Source: JAGIBJ01 sp032119595
GTDB lineage: Bacteria > Actinomycetota > Thermoleophilia > Solirubrobacterales > Solirubrobacteraceae
DNA length: 64,000 bases
Assembly: GCA_032119595.1 (NCBI GenBank)
Contig: JAUMBQ010000005.1
Location: 248,001-312,000, forward strand
Direction of reading: 5' to 3'
Positions within the stretch are counted from its first letter, which is position 1; every line of letters begins with the position of its first letter. The notes under the pieces are model-generated. The model had not been told where the DNA came from. It ran no database searches and saw nothing but the letters and a program-made list of their open reading frames with translations. Both the position numbers and the translations under genes were made by a program. This document shows, piece by piece, positions 17,001 through 24,742 of the stretch.

Positions 17001-18522
17001 GCTTGAAGTACGAGTAGAGCGGCGGACGGCGGTCCGACAGCACGGCGAGCGCGGTGTCGTTGCCCATCGAACCGAGCGGCTCCTCACCCTTGGCGGCCAT
17101 CGGCGCGATGATCACGCGCTCGTCCTCCTGGGTGTATCCGAAGGCGAGCTGACGCTGGCGGGTCGAGAGCGTCGGGGCGATCGCTTCCCGGGCGGGGATG
17201 TCGCCCAGGGTCACGTTGTGCTCGCGGAACCATTCCGCGTACGGCTGCTGGGTGGCGACCTCGTTCTTGACCTCGGCGTCGTCGATAATCCGGCCGGCCT
17301 CGAGGTCGATCAGGAAGAGCTTGCCCGGCTGCAGGCGACCGAGTCGCTTGATGCGATCGGTGGTGATCTCCGGCAGCAGGCCCGTCTCGGAGCCGAGCAC
17401 GACGATGCCGTCGGTCGTCTCGACCCAGCGACCGGGGCGCAGGCCGTTGCGGTCGAGCGTGGCGCCAACGATGGACCCGTCGGTGAAACAGACCGCCGCC
17501 GGGCCGTCCCACGGCTCCATCAGCGCAGCGTGGAAAGCGTAGAAGCCGTGCAATGCCTCCGGGAGATCGGTGCGGCGCTCGTAGGCCTCCGGCACCATCA
17601 TCATCACCGAGTGCGGCAGCGAGCGGCCGCCCAGCATGAGCAGCTCCAGGACGTTGTCGAACGTCGCGGAGTCGGAGCCGTCCGGGCGCACGACCGGCAT
17701 GATCTTCTGAAGGTCGTCGCCGAAGAGTTCAGACGAAAGCTGGCTCTCGCGGGCCCGCATCCAGTTGATGTTGCCGCGGAGCGTGTTGATCTCACCGTTA
17801 TGCGCGATGACGCGGAACGGGTGCGCCAGATCCCAGCTCGGGAACGTGTTGGTGGAGAACCGCGAATGCACGAGGCAGACGGCGCTGGCGACGCGCTCAT
17901 CGGCGAGGTCCGGGAAGAACTTCATGAGCTGCCCGGAGATGAGCATGCCCTTGTAGTTGAGCGTCTTGCTGGAGCACGACGCGACATAGAGGTCGCTTCC
18001 GCAGTGCAGCTCGGCGACCCGGCGGATCACGTAGAGCTTGCGCTCGAAGGCGTCGCGATCGGTGATGTCGCTGGACGCGCCGATGATGAGCTGCTCGAAG
18101 ACCGGGCGGCTGGCGTTGGCCGTGACGCCGACGGACTCCGGCACGACTGGAACGTCGCGCCAACCAAGGACGGTCTGCCCTTCAGCCTCGACGGTCGCAG
18201 CGAGGAACGCCTTGATCTCCGCGCGACGCTCGGCGTCCTGCGGGAGGAAGCACATCGCCACGCCGTAGCGGCCCAGTTCAGGGAGGTCAAAGCCGGTGAC
18301 GCCACGCAGGAACGCGTCGGGCATCTGAAGCAGAATGCCCGCACCGTCGCCGGTGTTGGCATCGGCGCCTTCGGCGCCGCGATGCTCCATGTTGTCCAGC
18401 GCGAGGAGCGCCATGGAGACGATCTCGCGGGTCGGGACGTTGTCCAGCTTGGCCACCAGCGCGACGCCACAGGCGTCGTGCTCATTGCGAGGGTCGTAAA
18501 GGCCGTCCGCCGGTCGCGTCAT
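14020..18522 (-). CDS. gltB: Glutamate synthase large subunit
   Basis: The 1500-residue protein contains the N-terminal glutamine amidotransferase domain, whose catalytic cysteine is in EHDACGVALVAKL after a short propeptide; the central domain; the FMN-binding synthase domain (ARPGEGGQLPGHKV-like block AKPGEGGQLPGHKVDE and GHDGGTGASPLSS); and the C-terminal GXGXG beta-helix domain (SGGLAFVYD region). It makes two glutamates from glutamine and 2-oxoglutarate together with GltD. The ATG at 18522 is chosen because it gives the usual short propeptide before the catalytic Cys; the upstream in-frame start at 18606 would add a non-conserved leader. It forms an operon with gltD. Confidence 0.97.
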   Translation of the reverse strand: MTRPADGLYDPRNEHDACGVALVAKLDNVPTREIVSMALLALDNMEHRGAEGADANTGDGAGILLQMPDAFLRGVTGFDLPELGRYGVAMCFLPQDAERRAEIKAFLAATVEAEGQTVLGWRDVPVVPESVGVTANASRPVFEQLIIGASSDITDRDAFERKLYVIRRVAELHCGSDLYVASCSSKTLNYKGMLISGQLMKFFPDLADERVASAVCLVHSRFSTNTFPSWDLAHPFRVIAHNGEINTLRGNINWMRARESQLSSELFGDDLQKIMPVVRPDGSDSATFDNVLELLMLGGRSLPHSVMMMVPEAYERRTDLPEALHGFYAFHAALMEPWDGPAAVCFTDGSIVGATLDRNGLRPGRWVETTDGIVVLGSETGLLPEITTDRIKRLGRLQPGKLFLIDLEAGRIIDDAEVKNEVATQQPYAEWFREHNVTLGDIPAREAIAPTLSTRQRQLAFGYTQEDERVIIAPMAAKGEEPLGSMGNDTALAVLSDRRPPLYSYFKQLFAQVTNPPIDPIREEVVMSLTTQLGSEGNLLDEDPDHAHQLRLDQPILRNHELEAVRHIDHGLLKARTLDATFPRSGGEQGLRDRLTELFAEADAALAAGATVLILSDTGVSEERAPVPALLAVSGVHHHLVREGTRLQAGLVLESGEPREVHHMAVLLGFGCNAINPYLLFDTVDKLLAEGRIPGDLDAATAQKHVVKAIGKGLMKTISKIGIATIQSYTGAQIFEAIGLSKELVDEYLTGAASRLGGIGLDVIATETLARHQTAFPTLEDDLLPVGGIYSWRRDGEKHAWGPESIALLQHAVRGRGGNSQDTYDKYAKEVNEESNRAGFLRGLLKFNHEGRTAIDLSEVEPAVEIVKRFATGAMSLGSISREAHENLAVAMNRLGGKSNTGEGGEDPIRFKPEANGDTRRSAIKQIASGRFGVTIEYLVNADQLQIKMAQGAKPGEGGQLPGHKVDEYIGKIRHSTPGVGLISPPPHHDIYSIEDLKQLIYDLRCANPGASVSVKLVSEVGVGTVAAGVAKANADHVLIAGHDGGTGASPLSSVYSAGVPWEIGLAETQQTLLKNDLRRRITVQTDGQLKTGRDVAVAAILGADEFGFSTAPLIATGCIMMRACHLNTCPVGIATQDPVLRERFKGEPEHVVNFFFFVAEELRGIMASLGIRKVDEMIGRTELLAADDAITHWKASGLDLTHLLAFPNDVDPEAPRFRIEAPPAVLGDHLDWGLVEQAQDAINAGERVTLTQPIRNVDRCSGGILSSHVAARYGQAGLPDNTIQVNFTGSAGQSFGGWLAHGVTFSLEGDANDYVGKGLSGGVLSVRPPEDATYVAEDNVIAGNTVLYGATEGRAFIRGKAGERFAVRNSGASAVVEGVGDHGCEYMTGGRVVVLGETGRNFAAGMSGGLAFVYDPSGTFDARVNTTMTDQLEELTSEDQDELRALLEEHVQRTGSTLAEGILSRFDEAVSDFVKIFPTDFKRVLAERAAAAGTTGGTA

Positions 18523-18650
18523 GCAAGTCCGCAAGGTTCGAGGTGGGTGGAGGTCCTGGCCAGGGGATCCAGCCAGGACGGTTCCCCGCGGCGCGGGCGC
18601 ACGCAAGGTCGGCGAAGTCTAGCAACGGGAACCCGATTGGACCGATAGAC

Positions 18651-18683
18651 AAAAAGAGCCCGGCGCGCATCCGCACCGGGCTC
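18651..18683 (-). terminator. Terminator after sigma factor gene
   Basis: On the minus strand the 8-bp stem GAGCCCGG/CCGGGCTC (18676-18683 with 18656-18663), which can be extended inside the loop, is followed by TTTTT at 18655-18651. It lies 68 bp past the sigma factor stop and before gltB, so it separates the two transcripts. Confidence 0.88.
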
Positions 18684-18750
18684 CTCTGATCGTGTGACAC
18701 GCAGCACTTCCGCGTGTCAATTTCAGCGATTTTGCGCTATGCGCGGACGG

Positions 18751-19575
18751 TTACGCCACTTCGCGGAACGCGGCCACTTCTGGCTGGCGCGAAAGACGGT
18801 CCAGCGCGCGGGCTTCGATGTCACGCGTACGCGACGCCGGAATGCCCAGCTTGCGGGACGCCTGCTCGACGGTGTGCGCACCATCCATGCCCGTCCCGAA
18901 TCGCAGCGTAATCACGTCGCGCTCATCAGAGGGAAGGGCCTGGATCTGCGTCCGCAGCCCATCCCGCACCGAGTTCTCGGCCACCACTTCAGCAATCTCT
19001 GGGCCGTCATCGGGAAGCAGGGACGAGAGCGGAGTCTCGCCGTCTTCACCGACGCCAGCGTCGAGCGAAGCCATCGTGCGGTCGTGATGCCGGAGCTTCG
19101 CGACCTCTTCGAGGTCGGTCGCCAGGGCATCAGCAAGCTGAAGCTCTGTCGGCACGTGACCCAGCTGCGTCGAGAGCTCTCGCTCCAGACGACGCATCCG
19201 GCGAACGCGCTGCGCCACATGAGCGGGCAGTCGGATCGTGCGGCCACTGTTGTCAAGCCCGCGCTGAAGCGCCTGCCGGACCCAGATCGTCGCGTACGTG
19301 GAGAAGCGGTACCCCTTGCGGTAGTCGAACTTCTCGGCAGCACGGATAAGTCCGAGCATGCCCTCTTGGACGAGGTCGCCCAGAGGAAGACCCTGACCCT
19401 GGTAGTTGCGAGCGATCGAAACGACCAGCCGCAGGTTGGAGTTGATGAGCTTTTCCTTGGCACCGAGGTCGCCTGCCTCGATCCGCTTGGAAAGCTCGAT
19501 GACCTCGGGGTGACTGAGCAGCGGGTAACGCTCCGCAGCCCTGAGGATCTGATCAAGCTGATCGCCTGGTTCCAT
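18751..19575 (-). CDS. Sigma-70 family RNA polymerase sigma factor (primary-like, group 2)
   Basis: The 274-residue protein contains sigma regions 2 to 4 but no region 1.1. Region 1.2/2.1 starts at about residue 20, region 2.4 reads FDYRKGYRFSTYATIWVRQA, region 3 spans about 120-195 and the region 4.2 helix-turn-helix is SRKLGIPASRTRDIEARALD near the end. The -10-binding residues in region 2 are like those of housekeeping factors, so it should read consensus-type promoters, as alternative primary-like sigma factors (HrdB relatives) do. The ATG at 19575 follows GAGGGAGACACG, a good ribosome-binding site; upstream frame extension to 19812 overlaps the promoter and is rejected. Position next to gltBD gives no clear functional link. 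Confidence 0.93.
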   Translation of the reverse strand: MEPGDQLDQILRAAERYPLLSHPEVIELSKRIEAGDLGAKEKLINSNLRLVVSIARNYQGQGLPLGDLVQEGMLGLIRAAEKFDYRKGYRFSTYATIWVRQALQRGLDNSGRTIRLPAHVAQRVRRMRRLERELSTQLGHVPTELQLADALATDLEEVAKLRHHDRTMASLDAGVGEDGETPLSSLLPDDGPEIAEVVAENSVRDGLRTQIQALPSDERDVITLRFGTGMDGAHTVEQASRKLGIPASRTRDIEARALDRLSRQPEVAAFREVA

Positions 19576-19616
19576 CGTGTCTCCCTCTCGATGTTCGTTT
19601 GCTCGCCTGGATTTGG

Positions 19617-19645
19617 AGTATGGCACCAAGTGCTTGCAATTGCAA
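19617..19645 (-). promoter_or_regulatory. Probable promoter of sigma factor gene with palindrome
   Basis: On the minus strand TTGCAA (19645-19640) and CATACT (19622-19617) are separated by 17 nt, close to -35 and -10 consensus spacing, about 42 nt upstream of the start codon. The -35 lies inside a perfect 12-bp palindrome TTGCAATTGCAA (19634-19645), a possible operator. The local DNA is far more A/T-rich than the genome. Not tested. Confidence 0.55.
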
Positions 19646-19738
19646 CTACTTGTGAAGAGTTGTTGCGCTTGCAACGAGTCTGCCTGCTCCGGCCGTCCTT
19701 TATCCCTACGACACCGGGGCGCTCTAGGGTCTCGGTTC

Positions 19739-20773
19739 GTGGACGAAGCTCGCAAAGAACCCGGCCAGGGGCGGGCAAGACGCCTGGGCTCCATCGGCTG
19801 GTCGTCCATCAAGGGCCTGATGGATGGCGGAACCGACCGCGCGGCTGCTATGGCGTACTACGCGATCCAGTCGCTGTTCCCGGGGCTCCTCGTCGTCGTG
19901 CTCGTCTCGCTGCTGCTCAGTTCGCCTGGCACCGTCAACGACGGCGTGGACTGGGCCGTCGCCCAGGGTCTGGACCCCAAGCTCGCGGACGCCCTGCAGA
20001 ACACGCTCCAGGGCGCCGCTGAGAAGGCCAGTAGCGGAGTCGGGTTTGCTGCCGTCGTCGCCGCGGTCACGTCGATCTCGAGCGCCTCGGGCTGGCTGGC
20101 GGCAGCAGGCCGCGCCATCGAGCCCGACAGCGCACGTCGGCACGGTCGCAATCCGGCGGCGGGGCGGCTTCGCTATTCCCTCTGGACGATCGTGCTCGTC
20201 TCGATGCTGATCTTCGCGCTCACGGCGCTCGCGGCGGGCGGCGAGATCGCCGACCAGCTCTTCCGCTGGATGGGTGCCGAGCGCGGCGCGCCGCTCGTGT
20301 GGGAGGTGCTTCGGCCAATCTTGCTGCTCGCCGGCATCGTGGTCGCGATGCTCGTGCTCTATCGCGTCGCGCCCGATCGCATCCACTCCCCTCCGCTCCG
20401 GCACCTGCTGCCCGGCGCGATCGTGGCCGGCCTCGGCTGGATCCTGGTCTCGGGAGCGTTCACCTTCTACATCCAGAATCTCGCTTCGCTCGGCGCCACC
20501 TACGGCACGTTCGCCACGCCGATCATCCTGCTGTTCTGGCTGTGGCTGAGCGGGGTCGCGGTCTTGCTCGGAGCCGAGGTCAACGCAGAACTCGAGCGTC
20601 GCCGCCATGGCCCGCATTCGCTCGTACGCCTGCCCGGCGCCGACGACCCCGCGATCGCCGGGCATCCGGCCGGCGCCCGCCCCGAGGTGAGCGACGACGC
20701 CGACGACGCGCTCCTGCACCCTCCGGACCCCGACCCGCTGCGGGCGCGCGTCGAGCTGCGCAAGCAGCGCTGA
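19739..20773 (+). CDS. YihY/BrkB (UPF0761) family inner-membrane protein
   Basis: The 344-residue protein has the family layout of a cytosolic N-terminus (RLGSIGWSSIKGLMDGGTDR) followed by about six hydrophobic segments, the first containing AAAMAYYAIQSLFPGLLVVV and the last ending in YGTFATPIILLFWLWLSGVA, the hallmark end motif, then LLGAEVNAELERR. It was once called RNase BN, but members are membrane proteins of unknown function, possibly transport- or virulence-related. The C-terminal 50 residues are acidic and poorly conserved. GTG at 19739 is preferred; earlier in-frame residues lie in the divergent promoter region. The gene converges on addA with 3 bp between stops. Confidence 0.88.
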   Translation: MDEARKEPGQGRARRLGSIGWSSIKGLMDGGTDRAAAMAYYAIQSLFPGLLVVVLVSLLLSSPGTVNDGVDWAVAQGLDPKLADALQNTLQGAAEKASSGVGFAAVVAAVTSISSASGWLAAAGRAIEPDSARRHGRNPAAGRLRYSLWTIVLVSMLIFALTALAAGGEIADQLFRWMGAERGAPLVWEVLRPILLLAGIVVAMLVLYRVAPDRIHSPPLRHLLPGAIVAGLGWILVSGAFTFYIQNLASLGATYGTFATPIILLFWLWLSGVAVLLGAEVNAELERRRHGPHSLVRLPGADDPAIAGHPAGARPEVSDDADDALLHPPDPDPLRARVELRKQR

Positions 20774-20776
20774 GGG

Positions 20777-23700
20777 TCACCGAAGGCTGAACGCGCCGCC
20801 GGCTGCGGCCGGCAAGACGGCCGGATCGCCGCGCCATTGGGAGCTGGGAGCCGGGCCGGAGCCGGGCGCCCGCTTGGTCAGCTCGACGGGCCATCCGCAG
20901 AGCGTCCCGCCGACGGGGCATCGGTCGCAGGTGAATCGCTGCGGCGCCACCGTGACCTGCGGGACGGCATCGCCGCGGTCCACGGCGGCGGCCGCGGCGG
21001 CCAGCTCGGCCTCGAGCGCTGGAGCCTGCGATGCGTCCCACGTTGCTTCGACGGTGCCTTCGGCCGCCCGCACATACAGGTGCACGACGCGCACGCTCCG
21101 AGCCCCCGCCCGCAGCGCCGCCAGCGCATAGATGCGCTGCTGAAGTCCGTAGTCGTCGGCCGTTCTGGCGGTGAGATCCTCGCCGGGGCTGACGTGGTCG
21201 GTCTTGTAGTCGACCACGAGCGCCTCGCCGGACGCGTTCACGCGCCAGGCGTCCAGATCGCCGGTGATCATCAGGCCCGCGTCGCCGACCGCCAGCGTGA
21301 ACGACACCTCGCGGCTCGGCTTGCCGTCTGCCCACAGCTCAGCAAGCACGGGCGCCCGGAGGGTCTGCTCCACGAGCGACCGGACCTCGTCACGGGCGTC
21401 GGGATGCGCGCTCCAGGCAGCGCCGACGGTGGCCGCTTCGACGGCATCCCTGAGCCCGGCCGCATCGATCTGCGGGCTGACTCGCTCGAGCACGACGTGC
21501 ACCGCGGAGCCGAGTTCGTTGGCTGCAATCGGTGAGCGGTCGGCGTGGTCCGTGACGTCGGCGACATCAGACGCCACCTCCAGGAGGTCCGGTGGATCGA
21601 CCGGTCTGCCCGGAGCCGGTGCTGAGGCGTCCGAGTCCGTCGGCAGCGCGGGCTCGGCGAGCGTTGAGAACAGGTCCAGCTGCTCGCTGGGCGCCTTGGC
21701 CGACGCATAGGAAAGCGGCGAGGCAGCGGTCGGCTCGCGCGCTTGGTCCGACGGAACGGCCTGGCCGAGGGGAGCCGACGACCGCACCGCGACCGGCGGG
21801 ATCGAGGCCGCTTGGCTGCCTGAACCGGAGTCCTCGGGGGTACTCACCCCGAGGACCCGCTCAGCGTAGAACCGCAGCCCGCAGCGAGCATGGCCCTTGA
21901 GGGCCGTGTACGACAGCACTCGCGGCGCCTGCAGAGGCGGTGAGCCGGCCGGAGGGAGCGACGCAACGCATGGGCCCTCGCCCTGGTGGACGGGCAGCTC
22001 GGGGCGTTCAGGTGCGCGCAGCCGTGGTGGCAGCGTGTCTCCGTCCGGCGTGGACACGCGCAGCGTGATGCCTCCGGACGTGCGCAGGGGAGCCACGCTC
22101 GCCGCTTCGATCACGGAGTCGAGTTCAGGCACCATGGCTGGGGCGAGCCACGTGAGGACCGGCGCCGACGTGCTGGGCTCGGTCGTGAACGGCGAGCCCT
22201 TCTGGGTCCATCTCGCCAGGCCGCTCACGATCAGGCGCTCGCGTGCGCGAGTCAGGGCGACGTAGAGCACCCGCCGAAGCTCCTCGTCTTCTCGTGCCCG
22301 CAGTTCGGCGACGAGGTCATCGTGATCGAACAGCGACTGGGCCGGAGCCCCTGGCGACGGCCGAAGTCGCAGGCCGAGGCGGGCGTCGCCTGAGCGCGGC
22401 GCCCCAATCAGGGCCGGCGATGAGAGTCGCTGCCGCGAGCCGAGCCCGACGACGACGACGGTGTCGAACTCAAGGCCCTTGGACTGGTGGACCGTCATGA
22501 GGGTGACGGCTCCGGCACCCGCGACCGATGCCTCGGGGGCCCGCAACTCGTGCCCGACCTCCTTCTCGGCACGCTCGACGAGATCGGTCAGGTCGCCGCC
22601 GCGGGCGGCGATCTCACTCGCGAGCCGACGCAAGCGCACCACGTTCGCCGCTCGACGGTCGCCGCCGACGAGGCGCAAGACGTGCTCGTCATAGCCGGTG
22701 GCCAGCAGGAGTTCGTCGATCAGGCCGGCCGGATCGGCCGCACGGCCCGGCTCACGCTGGCGGTCGAGCAGGGCAAACAGCCCGGCCAAGCGCGGCGTGT
22801 CGACGTCGTCGAACCGATCGATGCATGCACGAAGCGCCTCGATGCGGCCACCGTGACGGCGCTCGGCATCGAGCAGACCGAGCTGGGCCAGCCCATCGGC
22901 CGACAGCCCCAGCAGCGGCGACGCGCACACCATGATGAGCGCGGCATCGTCGGCTGGGTTACGGACGAGCCGAATCCAGGCGAGGACGTCGATGACCTCA
23001 AGGCGCTCCCAGAACCCTTCGGCGCCATCGATCGAGGCCGGGATGCCGAGATCGCCGAGCGCCTCGGCGATCGGGGCCAGCACGCTTCGTGCGCGACCGA
23101 GCACGGTGATCGATCGATCCGGCTCGGCGCGGCGGAGTTCGTCGATGCGCGCGGCAACCAAACGCGCCTCGGCGAGGGCCGCTCCGGACTTCTCCCCCAC
23201 CGTGCCACCAAGATCCACCTCCGACCAGGACGGCAACGGCGCATCCTTGCCGCCTGGCTCCTCCTTGGTGATCAGCAGCTCGACGCGAGCCTCGCCCGAC
23301 GCAAGCCGGTCCGGACCGCGGAACGCCGTGACGGGTTCATGGTCGGGATCCAGAGTGCCAAACGCCTCGTCGATCGCGCTGAGCACCTCGGCGTCGCTGC
23401 GGTAGTTGGTGGAGAGCCGCATCGAGCCCTCGTCGGCGATCCGCTCGGCTGCGCCGCCGATGAGCTCGACGTCGGCGTGGCGGAACCCATAGATCGCTTG
23501 GCGGGGGTCACCGACGACCGTGACCGCGGGGCGCCCGTCGCCGCCGACCGGGATCCACGTCGGCCCGCCGGCGAGCAGATCGACCAGCTCCGCCTGGCGC
23601 GGGTTGGTGTCCTGGAACTCGTCGACGAGGATGCGCTCGAACCGCTCGACCAACCGCAGCCGGACATCGTCGTCCTCACGCAGGAGCTGCAGCGCCTCGA

Positions 23701-24742
23701 GTTCGAGATCGTCGAAGTCCAAGAGTTCGTTGTGGCGTTTGGCGTCCTCGTAGGCGTGCGAGAAGCGCCGCACGAGATCGCCGAGCAGGCGCACGCGCGG
23801 GCCCGCGACATGCTCGGCCAGCCGCCGCACCACGGCGTCGCGAGCGGCTAGGAGCGCGTTGTGCTCGGCGCGGGGCACGGGGACGCCGGCCTTGGGCTTC
23901 TCCGCTTCCACCGCGGCCGAGAGTTCCGCTACCGCGCCAGGCGTGAGTTCCGTAGACCGCGCGGCCTCGCTGACCCGCGCGGCCGTGGTCGCCATCGCGC
24001 TGGCGATCTCCAGCCGGTCGGTGAGCGACTTCAGCGGGTTGCTGCGCTGGGATTGAAGGTCGTCGAGCACCTCCGAGTAGTGCTCGCAGGCACGCAGATA
24101 CGCGTCCGCGGCGGCCTCGACGTCGGCGGCCGTCGTCTGCGGCGTCGGCAGCTCCGGGTGAACCTCGCCAGAACTCCGGCGAGCCGTCCACCACTCGATG
24201 ATCGCCGCGCGAAGCATGCGATCGCCGACCTGCGCGATCAGCGACGCCGCGTCGCCGCCATGTGCGCGCAGCAGCCCCTCGACCGCCTCGTCCCACGCCT
24301 GGGCCTGCAACTCCAGCGACTGAAGTTCCTCGATCACGCCGAACGCGGGATCCAGGCCGCGGCGGTGCGCGAACTCCCGCAGGATTCGCGCGCAAATCCC
24401 GTGGAAGGTGCCGATCCACGCCTCGCCGAGATCGACCGTCCCCGTGAGCGACGCCTTGGCCAGGTCGACGCCGATGCGGTGACGCAGTTCGCCGGCAGCC
24501 TTGTCGGTGAAGGTGATCGCCAGCAGGGCATCGATCGGGATGCCGTGTTCCAGATGAGCGTCGGCGTAGAGCCACGTCAGGACACGCGTCTTGCCGCTGC
24601 CAGCAGCGGCGACGAGCACGTTGGACGCGTGGCCGCGCGCTCGAATGGCCTCCTGCTCGGCGGACGGCCGGTAGGCGGGTTCCTCGCGGGCCGGTGCGTA
24701 CAGCGTCGGCGGTGGGGCGAGGCTCTCCTCTTGGTAACTCAC
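20777..24742 (-). CDS. addA: AddA-like UvrD-family helicase with C-terminal nuclease
   Basis: The 1321-residue protein is a superfamily 1A helicase: Walker A AAAGSGKT at about residue 46, ITFTDKAAGELRHR, Walker B ILVDEFQDTN, VGDPRQAIYGFRHAD and LMTVHQSKGLEFDTVVVVGL are all intact. The C-terminal 250 residues form a RecB-type PD-(D/E)XK nuclease, with GSAVHVVLERVS, ITGDLDAW and ALVVDYKTD as metal-site motifs. Cysteines at the very end (FTCDRCPVGGTLCGW) could join an Fe-S cluster. It should resect double-strand DNA ends for RecA-dependent repair together with the next gene. The ATG overlaps the addB stop by 4 nt. AdnB-like nomenclature is equally possible. Confidence 0.88.
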   Translation of the reverse strand: MSYQEESLAPPPTLYAPAREEPAYRPSAEQEAIRARGHASNVLVAAAGSGKTRVLTWLYADAHLEHGIPIDALLAITFTDKAAGELRHRIGVDLAKASLTGTVDLGEAWIGTFHGICARILREFAHRRGLDPAFGVIEELQSLELQAQAWDEAVEGLLRAHGGDAASLIAQVGDRMLRAAIIEWWTARRSSGEVHPELPTPQTTAADVEAAADAYLRACEHYSEVLDDLQSQRSNPLKSLTDRLEIASAMATTAARVSEAARSTELTPGAVAELSAAVEAEKPKAGVPVPRAEHNALLAARDAVVRRLAEHVAGPRVRLLGDLVRRFSHAYEDAKRHNELLDFDDLELEALQLLREDDDVRLRLVERFERILVDEFQDTNPRQAELVDLLAGGPTWIPVGGDGRPAVTVVGDPRQAIYGFRHADVELIGGAAERIADEGSMRLSTNYRSDAEVLSAIDEAFGTLDPDHEPVTAFRGPDRLASGEARVELLITKEEPGGKDAPLPSWSEVDLGGTVGEKSGAALAEARLVAARIDELRRAEPDRSITVLGRARSVLAPIAEALGDLGIPASIDGAEGFWERLEVIDVLAWIRLVRNPADDAALIMVCASPLLGLSADGLAQLGLLDAERRHGGRIEALRACIDRFDDVDTPRLAGLFALLDRQREPGRAADPAGLIDELLLATGYDEHVLRLVGGDRRAANVVRLRRLASEIAARGGDLTDLVERAEKEVGHELRAPEASVAGAGAVTLMTVHQSKGLEFDTVVVVGLGSRQRLSSPALIGAPRSGDARLGLRLRPSPGAPAQSLFDHDDLVAELRAREDEELRRVLYVALTRARERLIVSGLARWTQKGSPFTTEPSTSAPVLTWLAPAMVPELDSVIEAASVAPLRTSGGITLRVSTPDGDTLPPRLRAPERPELPVHQGEGPCVASLPPAGSPPLQAPRVLSYTALKGHARCGLRFYAERVLGVSTPEDSGSGSQAASIPPVAVRSSAPLGQAVPSDQAREPTAASPLSYASAKAPSEQLDLFSTLAEPALPTDSDASAPAPGRPVDPPDLLEVASDVADVTDHADRSPIAANELGSAVHVVLERVSPQIDAAGLRDAVEAATVGAAWSAHPDARDEVRSLVEQTLRAPVLAELWADGKPSREVSFTLAVGDAGLMITGDLDAWRVNASGEALVVDYKTDHVSPGEDLTARTADDYGLQQRIYALAALRAGARSVRVVHLYVRAAEGTVEATWDASQAPALEAELAAAAAAVDRGDAVPQVTVAPQRFTCDRCPVGGTLCGWPVELTKRAPGSGPAPSSQWRGDPAVLPAAAGGAFSLR

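Noticed and set aside
15394..18648. Very long open frame (1084 codons) on the plus strand opposite gltB
   Set aside because: It is antisense to a perfectly conserved gltB. Low stop frequency on the opposite strand is expected from the codon bias of high-GC genes.
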